NCBI GenBank assembly: GCA_030267965.1
Contig: BRYA01000894.1
Coordinates: 1 to 23,829 of the forward strand
Length of the DNA: 23,829 nt
DNA from: Triparma columacea
Taxonomy: Eukaryota; Sar; Bolidophyceae; Parmales; Triparmaceae
Direction: 5' to 3'
This document shows positions 8,869 to 18,274 of the stretch, one piece after another. Numbering within the stretch: the stretch's first letter is position 1; each line of letters opens with the position of its first letter. Under the pieces are notes generated by a model that searched no databases, was not told the origin of the DNA, and saw only the letters and a program-made list of their open reading frames with translations. The position numbers and the translations under genes were made by a program.

Positions 8869-11375
8869 TTAATCAACCTGCTCCATGGCACTCTCCTCCT
8901 CGTCGTCATCGAGAGGGGGGAGCTCCTCGACATCATCGTCGTCATCCTCGTCGTCCTCATCGATGGAAAGTCCAAGCTTGATGAGACGGTGGATACGGGA
9001 GGCGAAGGTGGCGGGCTCGTCGAGGGAGAAGCCACTGGTGAGGAGGGAGGTGTCGTAGAGAAGCCAGACGAGGTCCTTGACGGTCTTGTCGGACTGGTCG
9101 GCGGAAGCCTTCTCGCGGAGGGCCTCAATGATGGGGTTGACGGGGTTGATCTCCATGGTCTTCTTGGAGCTCATGTAGGCGGACTGGGTAGAATCGCGAA
9201 GGGCCTGGGCCTTCATGATCCTCTCCATGTTGGCAGACCAGCCGTACTCGCCGGTGACGAGGCAGCAGGGGGAGTCGGCGAGGCGGTTGGAGACGGTGAC
9301 CTTCTCGACCTTGTCGTCGAGGACCTCCTTCATGAGCTTGCAAAGCCCCTCGGACTTGGCCTTAGCCTCCTCGAAGGCCTTCTTCTCGTCCTCATCCTCC
9401 TCCATAGCGAGCCCCTCCTTGGTGGCGGAGATGAGCTTCTTGCCCTCGTACTCCTTGAGCTGCTGGACGCAGTACTCGTCGATGGGGTCAACCATGTAGA
9501 TAACCTCGTAGCCCTTCTTCTTGAGCTTCTCAAGGAAGGGGGAGTTCTCGACAGCGCGCTTGGACTCTCCGGTGACGTAGTAGATGCCGGCCTGGGCATC
9601 GGTCATGCGGCCAACGTAATCGTCGAGGGAAGACATCTCCTCTCCGGACTTGGTGGTGTGGTACCTGAGGAGCTTGGCGATCTTGTTCCTGTTGGTGCTG
9701 TCCTCGTGGACTCCAAGCTTGAGGTTCTTGCCGAAGGCCTCGTAGAACTTGGTGTAAAGATCGTCATTGTCGGCGAGGTCGGTGAACATCTCGATACACT
9801 TCTTGACGAGGTTCTTCTTGATGACGCGCAGGATCTTGTTCTGCTGAAGGGTCTCACGGGAGATGTTAAGGGGAAGGTCCTCGGAGTCGACGACACCCTT
9901 GACGAACTGGAGCCACTCGGGCATGAGGTCCTCGCAGTTGTCCATGATGAAGACACGCCTCACATACAACTTGATGTGGTTGAACTTCTTCTTGGCACCG
10001 CCCTCGAACATGTCGAAGGGAGCGCGCTTGGGGCAGAAGAGAAGGGCGCGGAACTCGAGCTGTCCCTCGACGGAGAAGTGCTTGACAGCAGCATGCTCCT
10101 CCCAGTCGTTGGAGAGAGCCTTGTAGAAGGCCACGTACTCGTCGTGGGTGACGTCGTCGGACTTGCGCATCCAGAGGGGCTTGGCCTGGTTGAGGTGGTC
10201 CCACTCGTGGGAGACCTCCTTGATCTTCTTGGTCTTCTTCTCCTTCTTGGCCTCGTCCTCGTCAACCTCCTCGACCTTGGGCTTGTCATCATCCTCATCA
10301 TCCTCATCCTCGTCGTCGGTGACCTCCTTCTCGGTGGTCTTCTCGGTGTAGAGCTTGATGGGGAATCCAACGAACTCGGAGTGCTTCTTGACGAGGTCCT
10401 TGAGCCTCTTCTCCTCGAGGTACTCGCTCATGTCCTCCTTCATGGTGAGGACAATCCTGGTTCCACGAGCGATGGGGGCGGCGCCCTCGTCCTGGGAGAT
10501 GACGAAGGATCCTCCGGCCTCGGATGTCCACGTGTAAGCCTCATCCTCGTTGTTCTTGGAGGTCACCTGGACCTTGTCGGCGACGAGGTAGGCGGAGTAG
10601 AATCCGACTCCGAACTGTCCGATCATACTGATGTCGGCTCCGGCGGTGAGGGCCTCCATGAAAGCCTTGGTTCCGGACTTGGCGATGGTACCGAGGTTGT
10701 TGATGAGATCCGTCTTGGTCATTCCAATTCCAGTGTCCTCAATGGTGAGGGTGTTGTTGGCCTTGTCGGGGATAAGGCGGATCTCCATGTTCTTCTCACT
10801 GTCAAGAGCAGCTTCGTTGGTGAGACTCTGGTACCTGATCTTGTCGAGGGCATCGGAGGCGTTGGAGATAAGCTCACGGAGGAAGATCTCCTTGTTGGAG
10901 TAGAAGGTGTTGATAATCAACGAAAGAAGCTGGTTGATATCAGCGGAGAAGGCAAAGGTCTCTTCAGCAGGCTGTGGAGAGGAGCGGGGGTAGAGTTGGG
11001 AGAAGAGTGTTAGAGGGGGCGGGAGAAAGGGCAGGGAGAGAAGAAGGTTTTAAATATGGGAGTAAAGTATGGGGTCGCGGTAAACGGGACTCCTCCGTTT
11101 TGTTCTTTGAGGGTTAATATGGGATCCACGCCCTAATCTACCTTGTAAAAAGGGAGATTATAACAATAATGACGGGAAACATGAGATAAAAACGACGAAA
11201 TGTTTGGTACAGTGGAAAAATCAGAGGTTCGACGAAGCCGTGTTTAATTTTCCATCTCCGCATATTTAGTTCCTAGCTAGCTGTTTCGAAAATAATTAAG
11301 TGATAGCGATAGGAAACGTCGACAAAAATCGAAAGAGGTTTACTTTGGAAGCCGTAGGGCACTGCAACTCACCAT
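8869..11375 (-). CDS. HSP90: Cytosolic heat shock protein 90
   Basis: ATP-driven chaperone that matures kinases, receptors and other clients. Exon 1 is only the ATG (11375-11373), followed by GTGAGT. Exon 2 is 10971-8869. The splice yields [17 protein letters not shown], the canonical cytosolic HSP90 start, for 701 aa in total. The GHKL ATPase domain shows [10 protein letters not shown] (about residues 36-46), DTGIGM and [15 protein letters not shown]. The charged linker is Asp/Glu/Lys-rich, followed by the middle domain ([12 protein letters not shown]) and C-terminal dimerisation domain. It ends MEQVD, one residue off the usual MEEVD motif that binds TPR cochaperones. There is no ER-retention or plastid targeting sequence. 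The 401-bp intron is the longest in the window. A strand-opposite 739-codon open frame is a codon-bias shadow. Confidence 0.98.
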
Positions 11376-11470
11376 TTTAGGGTTTATATATTTTGAGTCT
11401 TCTGGACTCAAATAAGAATTGTTGAATGGAGGAGATGAATCAAAGCCTTTGGACAAAAGGCCACTTCTAA
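11376..11470. promoter_or_regulatory. 95-bp divergent promoter, HSP90 / esterase, with palindrome
   Basis: Only 95 bp separate the two proposed start codons. The region holds TATATA at 11385-11390 and a perfect inverted repeat TTTGAGTC-TTCTG-GACTCAAA (11392-11412). The spacer of the palindrome includes TTCTGGA, an imperfect heat-shock-element half-pair (TTCnnGAA expected). Start-site positions are inferred from coding sequence only. Confidence 0.55.
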
Positions 11471-13365
11471 ATGATGATTTTCATCGTATTTGCTGCGCTA
11501 TTATCGTTCGTCCACACCGCGTCGGCGTCGACTGGGGTGACGGTGATGCTCTCTGAGTCGATGTTGGGAGACGGGGAGGTTCATGGGAGGGTGAGTTCCC
11601 CCCCCACTCCCTGTTGTTCTCTCAGGCCTTCCTCACCCTTTCCAACCCTCCCCCTAAATAGGTTCGAGTGTACTTTTCTAAAATCAAGCCCGAATATGCC
11701 GATAGCAAGGGTCCGATGTATGAGAACGGAGACGAGCAGGACACCAACCAGGTTTTTGGATTTGATGCTCGTTTCTCCTCTTCGTCTCTCTCTTCTGAGC
11801 TCCCAGAGGAGGCATATGGCTACCCTCTTGCCCGTTTTGCCGACCTTAACGATCTTCCCGCCCAGTCCTACAACGTTCAGGTAGAGCTTGCTCGCTTTAA
11901 GGAGGTTCACCGCGAGGGTCTCCCCCCCACCTTCCTCCCCGATTCTTGCGTCTCCAAGGACGGTTCCAACGGAGCCTACGAGAAACCCGATGGAACAATA
12001 TATTCCAAGCCCGTAGTATGGCAGTTCGGAACCCCCCTCTCTCTCACCCTCACTGAGGTCATCCCTGACTCCACTCCGTCCTCTCGAGGCTGCGCTGGCC
12101 TCGGAGACGGTGTAGACAGCGCGTGGATCAAGACCGTTCGCATCCAGTCTTCCGCTCTCTCCAAATTCTACAAGAACTCCACCGACCCCACCCTCGAGGC
12201 TTGCGTGCTTCTCCCTTACGGCTTTGATGATCACCCTGACGCCAAATACCCCCTTGTCCTTGCCAATGGTCACTACAACCCCACGTTCAACCCCGGAGGA
12301 CAGTTTATCGAGACGAAGCCCGACTGCAACGACCCTGACGACTACGCCTGTGTCAGTGCCTGGTATGGGTACTACCTGTACACGAACTGGACTGCCTCTT
12401 CCTCCACTCCTTTGGAGAACGCTCGTGTCCTCGTTGTCACCATCAACCACCCAACGTCATTCTTCGACGACAGCTACGCAGTTGATAGCGAAGCTATGGG
12501 CCCCTACGGAACCGCCATCATGACGGAACTCATTCCCGAGGTTGAGAGGAGGTACAGGGGCCTCGGCGAGGGTTGGGCCAGGGGCCTTATGGGCGGATCC
12601 ACAGGAGGCTGGGAGTCCGCGGCTCACATGATCCTCTACCCCGACATGTTCTCCTACAGCCTCGCCGCCTGTCCCGATAGTGTCACCTTCTCAAGGCACA
12701 CGAGCGTCAACATGTATGAACAGGACAACGCCTACTACTACAATTCCGACTTCAAGAAGACCCCCACCCCTGGATACCGCGACGGATATAGCGGACAGTC
12801 CATCGACTACGTATTTCCCGCCGGCGATATTATATCGACGTTCAGGGAGATGAACCTAAGGGAGCTCGCCCTGGGCGAGAATGGCTTGAGCTGCGGCCAG
12901 TGTGATGCATGGGAGGCTGTTTGGTCCCCGGTGGACGAGGCGACAGGGTACGCGAAGCGCGCCTATGATAAGGAGACGGGTATCATCGACAAGGACGTTG
13001 TTGAGTACTGGAAGAAGTTTGACCTCGCCCGTGTCCTCGTCGACAACTGGGACGAGCTCAAGGACCACGTCGCCGGCAAGCTTCATTTCGCCGCAGGAGG
13101 AAGTGATTCCTTTTACCTCAATAACGGCGTCTACGACTTTCAGCAATTACTCGAAAAGAGCGTCGGCAAGGACCACGGGGTGACGTTTACTTACGGAGCC
13201 CACGATGGACTTGGCATGCAGCACTGCTTCCGTGGATACGAGTACGACGCAGACGGCAAGGTGCTCCCCAACAGCATCACTCGCCTCACGTATGTTCAGG
13301 ATGTCATTCCTAAGATGGTGGAGAGTTGGGTGGCAAATGCCCCTGTTAATGCAGATATGAGGTGA
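11471..13365 (+). CDS. Secreted alpha/beta-hydrolase, putative esterase
   Basis: Exons 11471-11590 and 11662-13365 (AGG|GTGAGT donor, AATAG acceptor, phase 0, 71-bp intron) encode 607 aa. An N-terminal signal peptide is plausible: MMIFIVFAALLSFVHTASAS, with cleavage near residue 20. The nucleophile elbow is GGSTGGW with Ser353 in GxSxG. Probable acid Asp522 sits in AAGGSDSFYLNNG, and His554 in GAHDGLGM. The HPDAKYPLVLANGHYNP, TINHPTSFFDDSYAVDSE and IMTELIPEVERRYR segments match the layout of Pfam putative-esterase (esterase D/feruloyl esterase type) proteins. The substrate cannot be told. The long N-terminal region before residue 200 looks like a separate beta-rich domain. It shares a 95-bp promoter with HSP90, which may couple the two under stress. 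Confidence 0.85.
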
Positions 13366-13544
13366 GCAAATTTGCGACGTTCGTTCGAGTGTAGAGACTT
13401 CAAAATTCGCGTATACTGACCTCGCCAAACTCATCGCCGCTATAGTTGGCGCTACTAGCTGTAACACTACTTTCCCGGACAATGATTTGAGCCGAGTTCG
13501 CTTGCGTATAAAAAAATCGGACTGGTTTCTCACATCAAAAAACT
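13366..13544. other. Convergent intergenic gap, esterase / CEBPZ
   Basis: 179 bp between two stop codons. No gene or clear terminator seen. Confidence 0.5.
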
Positions 13545-16425
13545 TTAGGCCTTCTTACGCGACTTCCTCCTCTTCTTCTTTGTTCCCTCCTCGCTCTGAG
13601 CCCCCCCTGAAGTCTGCTTTGCACCTTCCACTGCCGCTGCGTCTCTCTTCTTCCAGAAATCGTCCGCGTCAAGCAGAGCCTGGGCTTCCTCGTAAGATGG
13701 CAGCTCACGTTTTTTCTTGTTCTTTTTTCCCTTTTTGCTGCTTTGCTCTTCATCATTTTCATCTTCTACCTCCTCCTCTTCCTCTGAATCGTCCTCGAAC
13801 ATTCCAGTGAAGGCGTCTCCTTCCTCTTCCTCGTCATCATCTTCCTCCCCGTCAACTTCTTCCTCATCGTCACTGGACGGAGCATCAATAAGCTCGTAAC
13901 TTCCAGTACTGTCATCGTCCTCACTATTTTCCGAATCGTCAAGCACCTCCATAAATCCATCGTCATCACCATTGTCATCCTCGCTGTCATCCTCGCTGCC
14001 ATCCTCGCTGTCACCGTCGCTATCCTCCTCTTCATCTCCTCGCCCTTCCTCCTCGTCGTCCTCCTCCTCTCTCCCCTCCGACCCTATTTCACCGTACAAA
14101 TCCTCGTCCTCCTCCTCGTCACTGCTGGACATGCTGAAGTCAACGTCTTCTTCATCAAAGTGAGCCTTGCCGTTCCCGTGGTTCTCCATTAGCTTCTCTG
14201 CCAATCCCTGGGCGAACTCCTCCTCGCTATCGTCCGCGTCATCCCAGTCTGCATCCACGTCGCCGTAATTGTCCACCTCCGCGTCCTCAAGGGCAACGTT
14301 GACGTCCGCCCCCTTCTTGACTCCCTTGATAACGTCCCTCTTGGACTTCTCCGACATATACCTATAGAAGAACTCCTCCTCGACGCCGACCTTGCTGTTG
14401 AGGTACGCAGGGTCGTTAACAGCGACACCCCCAACGACGGCCAGCCCTCGTCCTCCGCTCTTGCGCTCCGCGATGCTCTCTCCGAGCCTGAATTTCTTCT
14501 TCAGCTTCTCCTTTGACTTTGGGTTCTTGAATGAGAACCTGTCCAAAAAAGGGGCGAGCTGGAAGTCCTTCAGCGGGTCCCCTCTGTAGTCGATTCCTCC
14601 TGCTTCCAAGCCCTCAGCAAACTTCCTGACGGAGGGGTGGAAATGGTACTGTGACGGGGAAGGAAAGAAGGAAGGAGGGGTGAGGACGATGAGAGAAAGG
14701 AAAAAAAGGTTCTTACCAAACACTCCGACGCACCTTCATCATCCCCATCTCCCAGACATTCCCGATATCTCCCCCGCTTCCCCTCTCCCCCTCCTTCTCG
14801 AACGCCGCCTCCGGGACCCTAGTCGCTGCATTGAAGTCCCCTTCGCTGAACTCATTCATGCTGTCCCTTATGCTGCTCTTCCCCTCTCCCTCTGCCCCCC
14901 CTTCGGCCCCCATCACGGCCGCGACCAAGAACAACGCACCGCCCCCCACTGCCCCTCCCGGGACATGCATGGCGTAGTGCAGGAGCCTCTTGACCATGGC
15001 AACCTTCCTCCTGCTGTCCTTGTCGGCTTTGATAGCTCGGTAGACCAGGTTGAAGAACATGGTGTTGGCCTTCCCGACGTACATTTCGTGGTCGGACATG
15101 CGGCTGTACAGGGCCCTAAAGAAGCGGGAGGCCGCCTGCGAGGACGAATCGGGGGACTGCCCGAGGACAAAGTTAAAGAGGAGAAGGAGCGCCTGAGTGC
15201 TCGCGCCGGACGAGGCCTTGTGCACTACCCTGTAGAGGCTGTCGACATGGTCGTCAGAGTCGGACCCGAGGCCACCGGTGCCGAGGTAGGGGTGGGCGCG
15301 GTTAACGCCGGTGAGGAGCGCCGAGAGAAGACGGGACTTGAGGGCCCCGGTTTGCGTAGGGGCAACCCCCTTCTTATTGGACGACTTCGATCCCTTCTTC
15401 GACTTAGAGGGCGGAGGGGATAAGTCAATCATGGCCATCTCGAAAAGTTTGAAGTAGGTGCGCACGAGCATCCTGGGGAGCTCCATCTCGCCCTTGACGA
15501 AGGTGACCTGGTTGAGGAAAATGACACAGTTGTAGACGCTCTGAGGGGCAAGATTGGGTCTATGAGCGAGCTGCTGGACCTCCCTGCACACTACCGTGGT
15601 CATGTTGGGGTGGGACTCCAGTACCCTCCTGAGCTGGTGGCCGGCGCTCGCTGCCGCCTTCTTGGAGGGGTCCCCCAACTTGTTCACAATCATGAGAAGC
15701 AGGGATTCCTCCTGCTCTGGAGCGGAAGAGAGGAGGGAGCAGGAAGTGTGGAGGGCGAACTTCTTCGTGTTGTCGAGAGTGTCGTTGAGCCACATTCGGA
15801 GCAGGGCCAGGAACTTGGAGTAGCGCTCCTTGAGGAGCTCCTCAAAGCGCCAAAACATGAGAACCTTGGGGGAAAGCTTGACGGTTCCGTCCGCGTATTT
15901 TCGCAAAGGGCGAGAGTCGAACGTGACCAACTTCCTGTCACCCGGGAGCAGGTTGTTGATCATCAAGTCCCTCAAACTATCACCAACCATTGTGGCGACC
16001 CTCTTTTCCTTTGTGGCCAGGTTCAACAAATCGTCGAGCATCGACATCCTGTAGAGTGGGTGCGCCTGAATCATGATCACCATAGAGGATATCTTATCGC
16101 TCATCGTCGCACCCCCACCCCTAGCAGTCCTCTCAAGGAATTGATCATCAGCAGAAGCATTAGCAGCATACCAAGCGTCGAACTTGTCGGTCTCCTTCTT
16201 ATACGTCTGATCAGCAAGAGACCTGAACTCCTTGATCATGTCAGAGGGAGGCGAACGGTCCTCAGAAGAAATTTCAGCCGCCCCGGCGATAGTGGTCGAC
16301 AATTCATGCCAATTCGACCCATCAGGAATTATTCCGATCGGCTGGCGACTCGAACCCTTTGGTGTGGTGCCGTTTGATTCATCCTTGGACCTAGCCCCGC
16401 GCCTTCTTTTCTTTTCAGAGCTCAT
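13545..16425 (-). CDS. CEBPZ/Mak21 (Noc1) ribosome biogenesis factor
   Basis: Nucleolar protein needed for 60S subunit assembly and export of pre-ribosomes. Exon 1 is 16425-14734 and exon 2 is 14648-13545, giving 931 aa. The donor is AAG|GTGCGT (phase 0) and the acceptor is CACAG|TACC, joining WEMGMMK to YHFHPSV, which aligns residue for residue with WELKKLSQHFHPSV in human CEBPZ. Exon 1 carries the helical repeats and CBF domain (NKLGDPSKKAA, LESHPNMTTVVCREVQ, CVIFLNQVTF). Exon 2 carries GDPLKDFQLAPFLDRFSFKNPK, then a very acidic Asp/Glu/Ser tail and a basic RKSRKKA end. The N-terminus is basic (SSEKKRRRGARSK). A GTAAGA 18 bases downstream is a decoy donor that gives the wrong phase. Length is close to that of yeast Mak21 and human CEBPZ. 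Confidence 0.95.
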
Positions 16426-16634
16426 CTATTCTTTTTTTGCTGATTGATGGTGGATTGATGGAGGGTGGAGAGGGAGAAGTGAAGAGGTGAGGAAGGATTT
16501 TTGTATTGGATTTTCAGATACTCGTTGACAGTTTTCTTATTTTTCTCAGTTATATTTGGTATCCACAGACAAGGTTTGTGTATGGGAGGAACGAAAAATG
16601 AATAATGGTTTATAAAGAACAAACTAACTCTTTT

Positions 16635-17897
16635 TCACTGACCCTCGCTGGCCATTTTTTCCACGAGCATCTGCCTCTCCTTCTCTATGGCCGCGGAGAG
16701 GGCGTCGATGCTCTGGTCGATCTTCCCAGCGGCAGCGTTTCTCTCTCCGATCTTTTTTGCAAGGGCCTCTGTCATTTTCGTTGCCATTCCAAAGTTCTCC
16801 ATTCTTGCTTTTCCAATTCTTGTATAAGCGTCGGTATTTTTCCTGAAGACGGCGGCGTAGTCTTCGCTCCTTATGGAATTGACGAGCTCGGGGTTGTAAG
16901 ATTTCGCCCTCCTGTCAAAGTCCTTTGCAGCCGAGAAGTGCTTACGGTCATTGTGGGGGGAGTTAGCAGCGTCCAGCCTATCCCTTACGGCCTGGGCCCT
17001 ACTGCTCATGGCGAGCTTATTCCTCGGGGTGCCGTTGGCGTTGCTCCCCATGCTCATGGAGAGGGAACCCTTCGGGGTGGACACCGCCGTTGACGTCCTG
17101 GAGGTGGTCATTGGGTTGGGTGCCGTGGATGACATCGGGGACAAGCTGGCTTTGGATTGGACGCCACCCTTGCCCCCGCCCCCACTCCCAATCACATCCC
17201 CGCGGACTCCTCCTGTCATTGTATCCAGAAGCTTGGCGTTGAGCCTGGGGTCCGAGAGTCTTCTCACAGGAGCCTGGTAGACTTCCTTGTCGGTGAGGGA
17301 GTTGACAGCCTTCGTCTCGAGCTTCGATCCGACCTCCTTCACGCTCGTGTACCCCCCCCCTGGAGGGGCAGGAGGAACGACATCCATGGTCTCCGGGGCA
17401 GCCAACTCTTGAAGTGATAAGGGACCCCCCCCCCCTCCACTCTTATTGGCCTTATTTACCTCCGATGACGACCCAAAAAGCGGCGTCGAAGCAACAGCAC
17501 TGGGGACGATCTTTTGCACGTAATCGATGGGAACGAAGCCGCTCTCCCCAGTGATGAGTGACTGAACCAAAATCCACCCGTCCTTCTCGTCATCTTCATT
17601 TCCATAGATCCCATCCTCTCCCGGCGCCAACTGATAAATTTGTCCCTTCACCATGGACAACTCGCCATCTTCCTCGGCGCTGAACCCTGTTTTGTCGCGG
17701 AGATACGACAGGGGGGTAGGTTAGTTGGGGGAGGGGAAATATGGGCGCGGGCAGGTGGGTGAGAACTTGGTACAGATGGGGAAGGTAGGGGACGCGAGGA
17801 GGCACACAAGTCACGGAGACAGGGTAAAAAAGGGAGGAGAATAGTCAAGCGTGCGTTACTTACCGTACAGGGCCTTATACTGAGGGATCGTCTCCAT
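16635..17897 (-). CDS. SH3-domain protein, otherwise unknown
   Basis: Exon 1 is 17897-17864 and exon 2 is 17686-16635 (GTAAGT donor, AACAG acceptor, phase 1), giving 361 aa. Splicing completes an SH3 fold at residues 7-72: KALYGFSAEEDGEL supplies the ALYxF face, DGWILVQ the Trp (49), and GFVPIDYV the C-terminal strand. A long low-complexity Ser/Gly/Pro stretch follows. The last about 130 residues are charged and helical (AMSSRAQAVRDRLDAA, NTDAYTRIGKARMENFG, a coiled-coil near the end), which could be a BAR-like or oligomerisation region. SH3 plus coiled-coil suggests an actin or membrane adaptor, but this is inference. Without exon 1 the SH3 domain would be cut in half, which supports the model. 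It lies head-to-tail behind CEBPZ, 209 bp apart. Confidence 0.85.
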
Positions 17898-18274
17898 CTT
17901 GTGGGGGAAGTTACAAATGGGATGGCCCCATCACGAAAACCCCCCCTCTCCCCTCCTTATTCACCACTGCACGTAAAAATAATAAAGGTTCCGCTCGGCG
18001 TAGTCGTAGAGGACAAACATCCGGAAGGAGACGCGATGTCACGTACGTAATCAATAAAAGTGGTGCGAAAAAGGAAGAAAAATAATGTAATTGGGGTACC
18101 AGACGACGTAGTCAATCGTTATAAAAAAGAGCCACGCTTGTGCATCAATACCAAAAGCGTGATAACCCGGCTTCGTCATTGAAATGCATCTTTTTTCTTC
18201 ACCCCTCCCTCGCTCGTCCGAACCCGAACCAAGGCCAGGCCTATTCTATATCTTCCCATTATTTTTTTGTTGGT
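17898..18274. promoter_or_regulatory. Divergent intergenic region, SH3 gene / p25-like gene
   Basis: 377 bp with no gene. A good TATA-like element TATAAAAAAG lies at 18120-18129, about 150 bp before the plus-strand ATG, and an ATTGG (inverted CCAAT) lies near 18091. An in-frame ATG at 18140 would be within or before the expected start site of transcription, so I start the gene at 18275. Confidence 0.5.

Noticed and set aside
8794..11013. 739-aa plus-strand open frame
   Set aside because: It is antisense to HSP90, has Leu/Val/Gly-biased composition and no motifs. HSP90 itself has complete homology and splice support.
11224..11240. tRNA-like GGTTCGA box
   Set aside because: The B-box continuation is wrong and no A-box or acceptor stem is found. 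It lies in the HSP90 intron.
11376..11386. Telomere-like TTTAGGGTTTA
   Set aside because: It is only about one and a half units, so no interstitial telomere array.
11399..11408. True heat-shock element
   Set aside because: TTCTGGAC matches only part of the alternating nGAAn pattern, and no three-unit array was found.
14711..14718. GTAAGA as the CEBPZ exon 1 donor
   Set aside because: It leaves phase 2 while the acceptor before YHFHPSV needs phase 0. The GTGCGT donor restores the conserved WE...HFHPSV spacing.
15562..16377. 271-aa plus-strand open frame
   Set aside because: It lies opposite the well-supported CEBPZ exon and has no domain features.
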